NCBI GenBank assembly: GCA_017871115.1
Contig: JAFCIZ010000002.1
Span: 124,001 to 188,000, forward strand
Length of the DNA: 64,000 nt
DNA from: Cunninghamella blakesleeana
Lineage: Eukaryota; Mucoromycota; Mucoromycetes; Mucorales; Cunninghamellaceae
Direction: 5' to 3'
In this document: piece by piece, positions 35,373-49,679 of the stretch
Position numbering within the stretch: position 1 is the stretch's first letter
Layout of the letters: each line of letters opens with the position of its first letter
Program-made: the position numbers and the translations under genes
Notes under the pieces: generated by a model
Databases searched by the model: none
What the model was told of the DNA's origin: nothing
Seen by the model: only the letters and a program-made list of their open reading frames with translations

Positions 35373-35905
35373 AGAGAGAGAGAGAGAAAAAGAGAGAGAA
35401 AAGATGAAATCCACCACTGAGATTGCAGCAATTGATATTTATATAAAAAAATCAAGAAAGAGAGAAAAAGGAAAAGGGAAAATAAACAAACAAATTATAA
35501 AAATAAAAATGTAAATAAACAGACTCAACATTTCAACTTAAAATAGACAATCCGAGTGGATTATAGTCAACTTTTATATTCTTTCTCTTTGTTTATTTCT
35601 TATTTTGTCTATATGGGTGATCACTTTTTTTGTCTTTTATAATTATTCCCCTTTATTTATTTATTTATTTATTTCAAGAATGAATAATTTGCAAGTCTTC
35701 TTTAACATTAAAAAAATAATTTATATATGTATGGTAATATTTACGGGCCGACATCAAACTTTAAATTTGTATACAAAAAACTTCTTTTACATGTATATAT
35801 ATATTTGTGTCATTATAAATAATTCAAAGTGTTTCATCCCCATTATTATTATTATTATTGTTTAGATGATAAAATTTTTTCATTTTATTCGTTAATAATA
35901 ATCTA
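35271..35905. other. Intergenic
   Basis: AT-rich with a (TA)n/(GA)n tract at 35350-35400. No gene supported. Confidence 0.5.
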
Positions 35906-37357
35906 TCAATCACGTACAGACAACACATTCATAATGGCTTCTAGTTTTCTATTGCCACCTAATTGTTTAATATCTTGACGAGCTTCATCTTCCAACTTTG
36001 CTAAAAATTGACGACAGTAACTAAATGTGTCTGTTTTCTCTAATAGCTGTAAGGCAAATTGTTTTAATTCAACTGATTGACTTTTTTGTTTAAGGATGTT
36101 TAATAATTGACGATTGCTAGGATCTGATCGAATTGAATGAATAATAGGAAAACTAAACTTTCCCTCTGTCAAATCTTCACAAAATCCTTTATTATCGGCG
36201 TACTACATAAAATAAACAAACAAAAAAAAAACATATATGAATATGATTCATTTTCCCCACGCTTTTTTCTATTTTATATATATATAAACATATATGTCAA
36301 GACTTACTGTTTTGGATTGTAAATTCATATAATCATCGCGAACTTGAAAATGAATACCAATTTTACTTACTAATGCTGTATAATCACTACGTATAAGAAA
36401 TGTATATATATATATATATATATAAATTTATATAAATAATCCTATTTCCCCTTATTTATTCTATTTTATTTTTTGTTTAAATTATAGAATTTACATATCC
36501 GAATCACTGGCTGCTTGCATCAATTTCACTGCCAAACGTAATAAACCACCCGTTTCTAGGATAATAAAGATAAAGAGAGAAAAAAAAAAAAAAAATAAAG
36601 ATCAATAATCACTACTCTCTCTCTCTTTTTTTTTCTTTTTTTTTTTTAAAAAAAAATATACTTACTATTATCTACCATTTCAAGAAATTCATTTTCAGTT
36701 GGACAAGTTAAAGTATCTCTCCAAAATAATTCCATACCTTGACCTTTATGTAAATTAATTAATTCTTCAGTATAAATAGTGATCATTTCAGGGATATTCA
36801 AATTTAAAATTTCTTGTAAAGCTAAAAAGTAAACATAATTGGCACAATTGATAGTTTGAGGAGTTCCATATAAATGATGGGCCGCTGGGACACCTCTTCT
36901 TAAAACTGAATCATCTTCTACATCATCAATTAATAAACTTGCACTATGCAACATTTCAATCACTTTGGTGATAATCACTAACTTGTCTTCAGGAACTTGT
37001 AACCATAGATTAAACGCTTCAATCATTTTCGATCGGACATCTTTACCTGGATGAGCACATAAATAATGGAATGGTTCTAATAAAATCTAATGTTATATAT
37101 AATGAAGAAAGAAAAAAAAAAAAAAATGAATAAGAGAGAGTGAGAAGAAAGAAAAAAAGAGGGTCACGTTAGCATTTTTTTTTTTTTTTTCATATTTTAG
37201 TTTTAGCTTTAAAATAGGTTTTATATATATATATATATAAATATATATACTTTACGGAATCTTTATCAGCTTCTGTTTTTTCAGTTTTCAAATTGGGTTG
37301 ATTAGATAAAAACTTTTGATTATGAATGGTGCCTACAGGTACTTGGGAAGATAACAT
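35906..37357 (-). CDS. Geranylgeranyl diphosphate synthase
   Basis: Exons 37357-37256, 37086-36666, 36555-36495, 36386-36308 and 36202-35906 give 319 residues, typical for fungal GGPPS. All-trans polyprenyl synthase that elongates FPP with IPP to C20, feeding protein prenylation, carotenoids and, in Mucoromycota, trisporoids. The first Asp-rich motif is DDVED at residues 88-92, in [20 protein letters not shown]. The second is QVRDDYMNL at about 210-217, followed by the family-typical [16 protein letters not shown]. The two residues before the first DDxxD are small, as expected for type III GGPPS that make C20. Closest known functional counterpart by recollection is CarG/Bts1. It lacks an evident transit peptide. 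Confidence 0.92.
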
Positions 37358-37991
37358 TGATAACAAAATAAATAAGTTAAAATAATGAAAGAGAAAGAAA
37401 GAGAGAAAGAGAATAAATAAAATAAAAAAGAGGAGAAATAAAAATATTACCTTTTTTATTTCTTATCATTTTGCCAAGTACATTTTCAAACTGTATATAA
37501 TATTAGATGACTTTTATCTCCCACACGCTTAAATATATATGTGTTTAAGTACTTTAGTATATGTAGTTGCCAACTTTCAAGGTGGAAAGAAAAAAATAAA
37601 TAAATAAATAAAGTAAAATAAACAAAGAACCAAAAGAGGGATAAAAAATTAAAAATTAGGGGATAATTTAAAATTTTTAATCTTTAACTGAATACAAATA
37701 TTTTTTTGTGATCATAACTTTAGTAATCAATTCAAAAACCAAATCTATCAATTGTTTTTTTTTTTTATTATCATTACTATATATCTAAATAAAAAAAAAT
37801 AGCATAATATAGAAAAAAAAAAAATATAAAATTAAATAATATCAAATATAAAATAAAAAAATGTATAAACAAAAAAGTTGTATATGTATAAATAGATGTA
37901 AGAGAGAGAGCGAGAGAAAGAGAGAGAGCGAGATAGAAAGAGAGAGCGTGTATATAAGTATATATATTATGTATTATTTGATTGAATGGGC
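37358..37991. other. Intergenic
   Basis: Contains GA-rich and A-rich low-complexity sequence (37381-37430, 37896-37948) and no supported gene. Confidence 0.5.
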
Positions 37992-40900
37992 TTATTCATT
38001 TTCAGCAAACATGACTAAACTCTTATTTTCTTCTACTAAATCACCAACATTATACAATACTTGATCAATCACAGCATCTACAGGAGATCGAATAACATGT
38101 TCCATTTTCATAGCTTCTAATACAAAGATGGCTGCACCTTTTTCTACTTTTTGTCCAGGCTTTACCATCACTTGAGAGATTTTACATGGCATTGGTGTTT
38201 TAACTGATCCACTATCTGAACCTCCAGAGGCACCAGCAACATAAGCAGGTGTGGGTAATGTTAAATCAGTACGGCCATTCTATATATTCACAAAGGTACA
38301 TATATATAAAAAGAAATGAAATGCATTTAATATTTATATCTTAAAACGAGTCCTTTTCTTCTCTCTTTTTTTTTTGTTTTTTGTTTTTTTTTTTTTACCT
38401 GATCGAATACAACGACATCATTATTATATAATACTACATTTGTTTTTATTTGTTTATCATCAATAGTGGAGACCAATAAACCTTCTTCATCTAAATGGCT
38501 TTGAACGCCTTCATAGGATTTGATCACATCATCTGATCCAGCTTCTTTAATTTGTACATCTAAGAGATGAGGGTTGGCATCATTGGCTTTTGATGAAGTA
38601 GTCATGTAAACATCATATTTCTTTCCTTGGCTTTCAAAGGTAGTTTTGGTTGTTTCTAAATTATTTAATCTTAAAGGTCTTTCTAAAGATTGCCATGGGC
38701 TCTTGGGTTCATTCTTATTGAATTTCAAACGGTCCATTTCTTGAAGACGAAGTGCTGTTGCTGCAAGTGCTAAAGTTTCAGCTGATGGTACTTCAGGTGC
38801 TTTAAGTAAGTCTTTTTCAAATTGCTATTTTTTTTTAAAAAATAATAATAATAATAATTAATAAATATGAGTTTTCTTTTCTATCTTTCCTATTTTTATT
38901 TAAACGTTTTCGTCTCTCTAATCTTATACATCTTACCTGAATAAAACCAGTTTCTACTTCACCTTTAATAAATTCAGGGTGTTCAGCAACAGTTTTAATA
39001 AAATCAATATTAGTTGTTAAACCTACTACTTGATATTCTTCTAAAGCACGACGGAATCTACGTAAAGCATCATTACGGTCTTCACCACGAACAATTAATT
39101 TTGAAATCATAGGATCATAATGGACACTGATTTCATCACCTTGAATAAAACCAGTTTCTAATCTAAGATCTTCAGAAGTAGCAGGTAAACGTACATTGAA
39201 TAATGGTCCGGTATCAGGAAGGAATTGACTATTTAGTAGTAATAAATTATAATTTTTTTTAAAAAAAGATAAGTTCTAATATTCTTTTTTCTTATACAAG
39301 TATACTAAATATTTTTACTTACTTTAAAGGATTTTCAGCATAGACACGAGCTTCAAAGGCATGACCAGTTAATTTTAATTCATCTTGAGTTAAAAGCAAT
39401 TTATTTCCAGAAGCTACTTCAAATTGCCAGTGAACCAAATCAGTATTAGTAACCATTTCAGTAACAGGGTGTTCCACTTGTAAACGAGTATTCATTTCCA
39501 TAAAATAAAACTTTTTATCTACATTATCCATGATAAATTCCACAGTACCGGCATTTTCATATCCAACAGCACGGGCAGCAGCCACAGCTTTAGCACCTAA
39601 TGATTGACGAATTTCTTCAGATAACCCGGGAGCAGGAGCTTCTTCAATGACCTTTTGATGGCGACGTTGGACAGAACAATCACGTTCAAAAAGATGGACA
39701 ACGTTATCATGTTTATCAGCAAAAACTTGAACTTCAACATGACGAGGGCGTTCCAAGTATTTTTCTACCAAAACTTTATCATCACCAAAGGATTTAATTG
39801 ATTCACGTTTAGAAGATTCCAACATTTCTTCAAATTCACCGGCATGGCGAACAATACGCATCCCTTTACCACCTCCACCTTTTACAGCTTTAATTAATAC
39901 TGGATATCCAATCTTTCCTGCTTGTTCTTTTAAAAATCCGACATCTTGATTTTCTCCATGATAACCTGGGACAACAGGTACACCTGCTCTTTCCATAATA
40001 TATTTAGATTCACTATATAATAATGATAATAAAAATGTGTATGTACGTAATAAGTATAAATAAATAGAATTTGATTATATCCTTTCTTTTCTCTTTCTTT
40101 CTTTTTCCTAATATTATCTACAGTTATACATATATATAAATATATAAATATATATATATGTCTATTATATCCTATCCTATCCTATCCTACCTTTTAGAAC
40201 CCATTGCTCTCATAGCATCGCCAGAGGGGCCAATAAAGGACATATTTTCACTTTTAACGCGATCAGCAAAATCAGCATTTTCAGATAAAAAACCATAACC
40301 AGGGTGGATTGCCTAAAAAAGTAGGAGAGTGAAGTTTTTTAACCGTGAGAAAAATTAAACAACATGAAGAAGAGCTTTAGAAGCGGAATTTCTATTTATC
40401 TTTTTTATTTGGAATAAAAAAATGTATGTTATGTACGAACAAAAAAAACTTACTTGAGATCCAGTTAACTTGGCTACTTGAAGAATTTTATTAATATCTA
40501 AATAACTTTGAGCAGAAGGTGCAGGGCCGATTAAATATGCTTCATCAGCCTATGTCAAAAATAAAAATTATAAAAAAACACGAGAAAATACATTTTACGT
40601 TAATCTTGCATCCTCACTCTCTTATAATTATTATTATTATATCTTATGTTAACTAATCCTCTTTTATTATTTTATTTTTACCATTTTCACATGTTGAGAG
40701 TTCCAATCAGCTTCACTATAAACAGCTACAGTCTTAATACCCAACTTTTTGGCAGTGCGCATTACACGACAGGCAATTTCACCTCTAAAAAAATCAAAAA
40801 AATCAAAATAATGATAAAAAGTAAAATAAGTATTATAATTATTTTCGTGTATCTTTCACTTATTTACTTTTTAATAATATAAATATTTCTATTTCATACC

Positions 40901-41164
40901 TATTGGCAATTAAAACTTTTTCAAATAAAGCATTTCGTTCTATATTATGTCATATATATATAATAGAAAAGAAAAAAAGAAAAAACGTAAATAAATAAAA
41001 TACTATTATTATATTTATATATGGTTGGGTTGTTATTTTTATTTTTTTTATTTTATTTTACCTGGTTGGGTAGAGTAATATAATTTAGTACAAGTTAACT
41101 GTATAGAATAAGTAGTTCTAGCAGTATTAACTGGGCTTTTTAAATTTTTACACAACCGGAACAT
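37992..41164 (-). CDS. MCCC1: 3-methylcrotonyl-CoA carboxylase alpha subunit
   Basis: Nine exons (41164-41062, 40939-40900, 40784-40682, 40549-40454, 40312-40191, 40012-39323, 39228-38937, 38824-38399, 38279-37992) give 719 residues. Biotin-dependent mitochondrial enzyme of leucine catabolism. The N-terminus ([10 protein letters not shown]...) is a basic presequence. Biotin carboxylase domain: [26 protein letters not shown], the Gly-rich ATP loop [29 protein letters not shown] and [14 protein letters not shown]. The C-terminal biotinyl domain has EAMKMEH with the acceptor Lys near residue 682. Length and the central region identify MCC alpha rather than pyruvate or acetyl-CoA carboxylase. The beta subunit is not in this window. 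Confidence 0.95.
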
Positions 41165-42229
41165 GGTAAAGTATTAAAATAATATTTTTCTTAAAAAAAA
41201 AAAAAAAGAAAAAAAAAAAGAAAGAGAAGGAAAGGGAAAAAAAAATGAAGCAATATAAAAATATTCGTGAGAAAAATTTCAAAATCGAGGCGGGGAATGA
41301 AAAATTCTTAGCAGTATAAAATAATATTACATGAGAGAATGATCGTAATATATTATTTCATAATGCTTTATATTAAATATATGCAATAGCCATCGGTTCT
41401 GACATTTATATACATACTATTTTTTCTCAAACTGTTATGATTTATTTTTGATTGCATATTGAAAAACATGGATGTACTTACATCATATTTAGCAATATTA
41501 GAAATGAATTTTTTTTAAAAAAGTTGAAATATTTATGATCTTCGTGTTTTATTATATACTGAATTATACAAAAAAAAAAAGAAAATAAGAAACTGCTGTT
41601 TTTTGGTATTTCAATTTCTTATCTAAATTATTATTCGCGATAAAATGAAAAAATAAAAAAAAATAAAAAAGTAAGTCAAAAGTCAAATGATGTTAGCACA
41701 AAATAAATAGTTAAAATCATCACTAGTATTTATAAAGGGAAGCTACAAGCGAGAAATTATAAAATATCAATCGGTAATAATAAATAAATATATTTTATTA
41801 AATTCAAAAAAAAATAGATCTATAACCTGGTTACATTATACATCAAAACATACCTAAAACATAAAATAGCATTTTAGCATAAAAAGAATCACAAATTACA
41901 CAAAGCAAAAACACCGCCAGGAATTACACAAAAGGAATTAAGACCAAAGAGAACCACATTAATGATTCAATATATATATATACTAGAGAGATTAGTTTAT
42001 CACACTAAAATATATATGTAACTGAATTAATAAAAATAATATACACGATAAAAAGAGTAGCTTTTCTTTTTCTTTTCTTTACAGTTTATTATTTTATAAA
42101 AATAGGTTTATTTAATATATACAAAAAAATTATAATATTCATACTAATAATAATAATAAACTATTAAATCAAAAAGGGATATTATATATATATATATATT
42201 ATTTTTATTTTATTACAATTAAAGAAAAA
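41165..42229. other. Intergenic
   Basis: About 1.1 kb of AT-rich sequence with no supported gene; includes the MCCC1 promoter and the 3' region of the TMEM198-like gene. Confidence 0.5.
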
Positions 42230-43639
42230 CTATTTTTCGTCATCCTTTTTCTCGACAACGTTCACGCCAAATCTACGTTTTAAAGTCATGATATTCCAAT
42301 AATATTGCCAACCAGCAGATATTAAACATAAAACAATAACAAATGATAGCATTATATACGTTGGTAAGCCCATAATATAAATATTAACATGTGTTGGATT
42401 GCCATCAAAAATTAAACGCCAAGAATTGAGGAAACCAGTATGAGCAAAGAAATCCAACCCCATAATAAACAGATAAGCACCAATGAAACTAGTGGACAAA
42501 ATGACAATATAACATTCTAATAAATACAGAGCAAACGCCCAAACGACTCCCATTCCAACAATAAAACAAATTCTTGCAATCTTGATTTGAATTACTAAAG
42601 ATTCTTTCCAGGACATGACAAAAATGGCAAAAAAGATGCCACACACGGCACCAACAAAATACAAAGCAATAGGAAATGCAAACATAAATATCAAAGCACC
42701 AATAATACCAATGCCACAACTGACACAAATATAAACAATTTCGTTATGAACATATCCAAATTCTGGCTCATTATTTACAAGCCCGATCCATGTCATAGTT
42801 GCTATTATACACACGGATAAAAAATTAAAAAGAAAAAATGAATAACCATGAATATATCAATATTATAATGGTCATTATTATTGTTACTTACCAAAGAAGA
42901 TAAATCCAATAAAGGCCATAGTAGGACGGAAAAATCGATAACCAAATATTGCAAGATAAAGACCAATGATCATCAATGTAATACCAGTAAATCCTTGGGC
43001 AACAGTAATACTATCACCATAAGTTCCTAAATAAATATAATAATAATAATTATTATTATTAAGATAGGTTATATATTGTTGTGTATTTTTCTTTTTTAAA
43101 AGTAAAGATCAAAACTTACTCCATAAATAACTATTCCAGCATTCATCAGTACATTTAAAGAAAGGTTCACTACCATCAACAGTTTCAGTGGCAGTGGCAG
43201 TAGTAGTGGCAGTAACGGTTTTTGTAATGGTTTTAACATGACCATTCCCACAATTTACAGTAGTAGTAACAGTTTTCCAAAGCTGCTGAAGTGGTATATC
43301 AAGTTGAACACTGGCTTGTGAATTATTGCTATTATCATTACCAGGATCAACAACCATAATATTATCACTTTTATCATTACATATACTATGCCAATCTTGA
43401 AATAAACTTAATGTTTGCTTTAATGTTCGCTTGACAAGAGCAGGATGAGGTGCATTAGTAGGTACTGCTTTAACTTTTGCTACAATGGCTTCTTTTGGAA
43501 TAATGGATGTTTTAGTTGGTGAGGGTGTAGCTGTTGGTCGGACGGCATATCCATGAATACTTTGAATAGGTAATAAGATAAATAGTAATAATAAACTAAA
43601 TAGTAGAGTAGAAGAATAGGATGATGATTTTTTAATCAT
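42230..43639 (-). CDS. TMEM198/DUF4203-like membrane protein
   Basis: Exons 43639-43120, 43026-42892 and 42801-42230 give 408 residues. A signal peptide (LLFSLLLLFILLPIQSIHGYA) is followed by a Ser/Thr/Pro-rich luminal or extracellular region with a possible Kex2 site (ALVKR|TLK) and several cysteines (NCGNG, FKCTDECWN). Then come seven or so hydrophobic helices: FTGITLMIIGLYLAIFGY, the RPTMAFIGFIFFATMTW segment, IGIIGALIFMFAFPIALYF, VGAVCGIFFAIFVM, IVGMGVVWAFALYL, TSFIGAYLFIMGLDFFA and IMLSFVIVLCLISAGWQYY. The Gly-rich helix pattern fits the DUF4203/TMEM198 family, of unclear molecular function. The cytosolic tail is short and charged (VVEKKDDEK). Confidence 0.75.
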
Positions 43640-44167
43640 AGTTTTTTATAAAAAAAAATGTATATGTATATGTTTATATTTATTTAATATTCTTATTTTT
43701 ATATAAAAAATAAAATGGTATAGTATATTGTAATGAATGAAATAGAATCGATATATATAATAACAACGTTAATAGTAAAATAAATATAAAAGAAAAAGAG
43801 AAAGAAGAAGAATAAAAAAAAAAAGAACGACCATTCTTTTTTTTTTTTTACGTGAATATACGCATATGTAAAATAAATCAACCTCCTTCCTTTTTTGGAG
43901 AATGTTATTTCTTGGTATTATTTTTTGGTTACAACATAAAAAGAAATGGAATAACAGTGCTATATAAATAAGTTTATTTTTGTTTATCATTTCCTATTTT
44001 TATAATTATATTGTAATTCAAAACAGTAGTTAAATAAGGCAAACTGATTTATAAAAATAGTTAAGCTTTTTTTTTGTGTATACATGAAAAATTTGTAAAA
44101 ATTCTAGACTATCCAACATTAACATATTTATTTTTACAAAAAAAGCAAAAAATAAAAATAAAAAAAA
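43640..44167. other. Intergenic
   Basis: AT-rich, no supported gene. Confidence 0.5.
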
Positions 44168-44568
44168 CTAACAAATAAATTCAAGATCGACATCTAATGG
44201 GTGACTACAACTAAACTGAGGACGTTGGGAGTACTTTTCTCTAAGAATATCACGTACATTATTTAATAACTCATTATAGGATTGATGGGGTTCTTCACTA
44301 AGCGTTCCTGTTTTACATTCAACAAATAATAAATATTAGTCGCTTAATATTATCTTAAATCATCATAACAATTATCATAACTTACTAATAAGAGCATATG
44401 ACATGGCACCAGTAGCTTTTCCTGCTTCACTTGCATCAGCACTTGTTTGATCATCTTTACATCTAGATATAATGATATTTTTTAAAAAATAAAAATATAA
44501 CTTTGTAAATTAAATCAAAAAATAAAACATATTTATATATTTATATAAAATCTTCATTGTTTTTATCC

Positions 44569-44599
<31 letters not shown>

Positions 44600-46320
44600 T
44601 TTATCATGTATTTACCCTGAAAACATAATAACATCAGCAGGTGAAGAGAACTTTTCACGATTACTTGATTCAAGTTTTTTAGTTTGCATGATTTGTTGAC
44701 CCATAGAAACAATAGAAGACAATGCACGATTCTTATCACCAGACGCATAGGCCATACCTGCAGACAATAACCCTAATCCAGCATCCTTAAATATATTTTG
44801 TGATTTAATAGTACCTTTGGTAGAATAGACATAAGGTAAATCCAAGACAGTACCACTATGACAGCTATCAAAAATAGCAGTTAATCGACACCCTTTTGGT
44901 AAAGGCTTTACTAATAATTCGTGCAAATCCTGTATAAAAAAAGATGCATATATATATACATATTAATGAATGGATAGTATTTGGAATTCATTATATTTCA
45001 AATCATATTAAACCTTCTATTTCTTTTTTTATTTATTTATAATAAGTTTCAATACTCACATTATCAATAATTTGTCCACTGTCACCTTCAAAATTTTCAA
45101 AATCAACAGGATAAATAGTTTCGTCAATACCGTCTTCTTCGTCACCGCTCTTATCTTCAACCTATTTTTTTTTTTTTAAAAAAAAAAAAAAATAATAACA
45201 ATAAGGATTAGTTATATTTCTTTTCCCTTCTTAATAATTATGATAAACTGTATCCTGTTGCTGATCTTTTTTGTATATTGATATCGTTTTTATTATTATT
45301 ATTATTATTATTGTAAAACTTACACAACCTCCATGACCACTAAAATGGAAAAAGTATCTATATAAAATATGGTGATTATATAATAGTTATATTAGCATGA
45401 TTATTCCTTTATCTTATTTTTTTCTTTTATATCTCTTTATATTTTTATTATTTTTATTATTTTTATTATTATTTTACGAGTCGTTAGGTTGAGCATCACC
45501 AACAAGCCATTTTATAGCAGCGATGATATTTGCACGAGTAGGGATAAATCTTTGTTCTTGTTGATCATCTGTCAAAATAACCATGTCTTCCTATTTTATA
45601 TAAATACAAATATAATATATTAAAATAAGAAATCGGTACTTTATCTTACTTTTTATTACATTTGCATATAAATATTTATTAATATGATAGCCCTTTTACT
45701 CACTTCTTTAAAACCAAATCGTGTAGTGATAAAATTCTTAATGTTTTGAACGTCATTAATACAACCTTTAAGCTCATTTGAAGATCCAATATAATTAATA
45801 CCAATCAAAAGAGCTTTCTTTCTTCCTTGACCTATAATAATGATTATGTTTTATTAAAATTCGTTTTTATCTTTTTAGCTACAGCTCCGATGATGCCTTT
45901 TTAAATTAATTTTCCCACATACTGATATTTTATTAATAAATAAATATATAAATAAAAGCTTACAATTTGATAACTCATAGGAAGGAGTTTCTGTTAATTT
46001 AGGATTCACAAATTCATATGTTTCTTTTCTCTTAGGTCCATTTGAAGAAGTTGTATAGGAAGAAGTTGTATACTATAAAATAGGATAGAATAGAATAGAA
46101 AAGAATAAAATAAATAAAAAATATAATAAATACTATATTCATATATACATCTGCAAATATATATTTAATCTAAAAAGCTTATATTTATTACCTCTTGGCC
46201 ATTATTATTAAAGCGTTCAACAGTTTCAGAGGTTTCTTGGTAATATTCTTGTTGTTGAGAAGTATATCCATGTTCAGTGGATTGATATTGTTGTTGGTAT
46301 CTATAATTGTAATCTTCCAT
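44168..46320 (-). CDS. MCA1: Type I metacaspase
   Basis: Nine exons (46320-46192, 46072-45964, 45831-45704, 45590-45478, 45357-45324, 45161-45060, 44929-44616, 44462-44386, 44307-44168) give 381 residues. Clan CD cysteine protease cleaving after Arg or Lys, implicated in fungal cell death and aggregate clearance. The N-terminal prodomain (about 75 residues) is Gln/Tyr-rich ([16 protein letters not shown]), with no zinc finger. The p20 domain starts at [12 protein letters not shown]; catalytic His is in FHFSGHGG (H168) and catalytic Cys in FDSCHSG (C228). The p10 region carries [12 protein letters not shown], as in the family. The two catalytic motifs are on different exons, and the HFSGHGG exon is only 34 bases long. 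Confidence 0.93.
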
Positions 46321-46579
46321 TGATATTTATTTAAAAAAAAAAAGTGAAAAAAGAGAGAAAAGGAAAAGTTCGAGAAAATAAAAAATATAAAAAAAACTGT
46401 TTATTTATTTTTATTTTTAAAAAAAAGCTGGGTAAATTATGTTACACTACTCTGCTAGCCTATTTCTGTAGCCGAATATTTGCCTTTTAAGCGTTTTAAG
46501 ATTGTGTATTGAAAAGACCAAACGATCCTATTAACATATTAAAAAGATATTAAAATAAGTATATAATGATGAATTATCT

Positions 46580-46823
46580 TTATATATATATATTATTGTT
46601 TTTATAATTAGTATTATTAAAATTACCCTGATCGATATTTGAACAAAATTCTGTGGTATGTGGGTTATTAATATTATTTAAAAAGAATTGCTGCCAGGCA
46701 TCTTGACTAAAGCTTTGTTGTGGGTTCGATGTCAATGCAATGGATGATAAAAGTAATGATTCGTTCAATTCTGATGACATTGTTGAAGAAGTTGCGTTAT
46801 TGGCAGCAAGTTTCGATATACCA

Positions 46824-46860
<37 letters not shown>

Positions 46861-49679
46861 CGTTAATATTAACAAATGGTACAGCATTCGCCGGCGAAAA
46901 TAAAACTCGTTGCATATATTGTAATTGTGTTAGTGGTTCAGATAATGGATCATTGGTCTTTTTCAGATTTACAGCTTCTGATGCTGGTGCTGAAGATGCT
47001 GGTGACTGTGAAGGTTTTGTATTTATTTCCACAGTTATTTGGTCTTTTTCTTTATCCTTTAATCCAGGTACTTTAGTTGTCTTTGCTTTTGTTTCTGTTG
47101 AGAGAGTCGATTTTTCTTTAGAATTATTGTTATTATTAGTAGATGATGATACTGGTACTTCAGTCGGTATAATATCTTTGATACCAAGTAATGGGATGAG
47201 AGCATATAAATGGGCACGTATACCCACAGCTGTTGGGATATCTTCTACTTTATTATAACAATCCATACTATGCTTTAAATATTCCCTTGATGTTTCCACC
47301 AGATCCCGATCTTCACTACTACTACAATTATAAGCATGAATAAATACACAGACAGTCAATGCAAATGTAGCTATATTGTATCCAAATCGTAAATAACTAG
47401 CGCTGTTTAAATGTTTTCCAATTTCTACACCCATCATGGCCGCTTCTGTGCATAGTTTTGCACTATCCGGGTTGTAGAGTGATTCGTTTTCCGCTATTAT
47501 AAATGGTCGATGAAGTATAATAGTTACTGCACAATAGCATAACATCAAATGAGATCCAATTTGCCATCGTGTTGTACGTAAAATTGCTAATTTTTCTTCC
47601 TCTGATACTAATTGTAAATTTGCTACATCTTCCAAAGTGACTCTTGCAAATGGAGGTACTTGATTATACCATTCCAATAATAATGATTGTAAGGAACTAA
47701 CTATATAACTTGTTGTTTGAGATGCATTTAATTTCGATTTAGCTCTAGGTGAGTAGATACGCCGTTGTACTTCTCCAAGTATAGCTGATAATTTAATAAA
47801 TAAAATAAAATAAAAATTCTCCATATCATCTTTCCCATCATCAAAATCATCGCTATCATTTTTTTCATCGTCATCATCTTTTGTTTGTTGACTGTCATTA
47901 TATTTTTCATGCTGTATTGATTTATTTAATATATATTTTTGTAGTTTAGGGTGATAAGGTAGCTCCAAATGAAAATCAGCATCTGCTATTGCTAATGGTC
48001 TTCCAAATACTGAACATGCCCATCGATCCATTGTATATGCTGAATACCATAACCTTTTACCAATTTCACTTGCTTTCTTTGAGTATGGAATAGTGTCTAA
48101 TGATTTATGCAGCCCAAGGTCCAAGCACTGATTTATTTTTTTTAAAAATAATAATAATATAAAGACAAATTAATAAATATATCAAAATATTATTTTTTTA
48201 TTTTTTTATTTTTTTTTTCATTTTCAATTTATCCCAAAATATGATTATTTACCATACGAACAGCTAATCCAATTTTTAAAGATGAATTGTTAACAGTAGT
48301 TGTATAAGAAGGTTGATGACAGAGTATAAGTAAAGCCTGAATATTTCCAATACTTGCATTTAACATTTCTGTACGTAACAATTCATTCTCTTTACTGGAT
48401 AAGCTTTTTAGTAATATATTTCTATTGACATTGTGTTTTTCATAAATAGGATGTGTAGGTGGTAATATCCAAACTTCAAATAAACATATTGCACATACCA
48501 AGAGTGGTTCGATGGTTCCATTGCTATAAGAATCAAAATAAGATTTTTTGTCAATGATTGGCAATATAGAAGGCCCTTTGACAAAAAATCTATAATTTTT
48601 TTTTTTAAAAAAAAAAAGAGAGAAAAGTAATAAATAAATGAAATGGGTTTTTTATATAGCATTAATCAGTTAATATTTTTCTTATTTAATATTACCGTTC
48701 TGCAAATTCGTTCACTAATGAATCTGATATAATATCTTTTAAAGCATTAAAGTCTTCATCTTCATATATATATATAAGATAAAAAAAATTAGCCTAGATA
48801 TTAATATAAATTTTTTGAATATATACATGTATATATTCAAATTTACCTGGATTTTCTACTTTTTCACTAATTGGTGGTTCCTGTAATATTTTAGTTCTTT
48901 TTTGCCGTTCTTGATTCTCATTTTCTTCTACGCTTGATTCGCTTGATTCGCTATGTATAGCATCTTCACTATTCGCTTCGTTTGAATTGACTTCTTTCAG
49001 CAAGTGTTCCATTTTACGTAATCGAATTTCTAAGCTTTCAATATAACTATTAAAATACTTAATTGTTAGTTACTTATTATTTTCATAAAATAAAAATATA
49101 ACATTATAAATATCGATATTAATAATGTTATTATTACCCTTTTGGGCCATTGTATTGGTTTGTAGGATTGGGCTAAGAGCGGATATATAAATATTATTCA
49201 TAAAGTTAACAATGGTATGAGGATTTTTTTCATTTCATTTTATAATACTTTATAGTATATATAAGCTTACTGAAAAAGAACATAAGGAATGATATTGTTC
49301 ACAAGAAGAACAAGGTTGTTTTTTATCTATATCACACCTATGTTTTAAATAAAAAAAACGCACGGGGCACATCAGATTAATTATAACACAAATTAAAAAC
49401 TAGCAAATATAAGTATCATTAATAAATATTATTTTAATAGCATTTACTTGATCTTTTTACGTCGACATATATCACCTAAATAATATAAATAAACAAAATT
49501 ATTATATTTAGTCAGTGTTGCTATAGTAGTCTTTTTTTTATTCTCGTGATGCGTAGTTTTGATTTCTTTTAAAAACAACAAAAATAACAAAAATAATAAA
49601 AAGGAATGTATAATTTACAAGCGCGAGTAACTCTTGATCGTTTTTTAACGTTTTCTGCAGACTTTTCAAAAGTTGTCAT
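46580..49679 (-). CDS. Zn2Cys6 transcription factor with fungal_trans domain
   Basis: Eight exons (49679-49619, 49475-49448, 49337-49271, 49172-49138, 49046-48847, 48759-48696, 48589-48253, 48127-46580) give 779 residues. The binuclear zinc cluster starts at residue 21 with CDICRRKKIKC, then CSSC and a final Cys (CX2CX6CX7CX2CX6C), and is interrupted by two introns. It is followed by a short linker and dimerisation coil (YIESLEIRLRKMEHLLKEV). The fungal-specific regulatory domain carries LGLHKSLDT, GKRLWYSAYTMDRWACSVFGRPLAI and HRPFI. The C-terminal third is Ser/Thr/Asn-rich. The gene is head-to-head with another Zn2Cys6 gene, 525 bases apart. Target genes cannot be inferred. Confidence 0.9.

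Noticed and set aside
46740..47258. 172-codon frame antisense to the zinc-cluster gene
   Set aside because: It lies opposite low-complexity Ser/Asn/Thr coding sequence of a well-supported exon, where stop codons are rare in the reverse frame.
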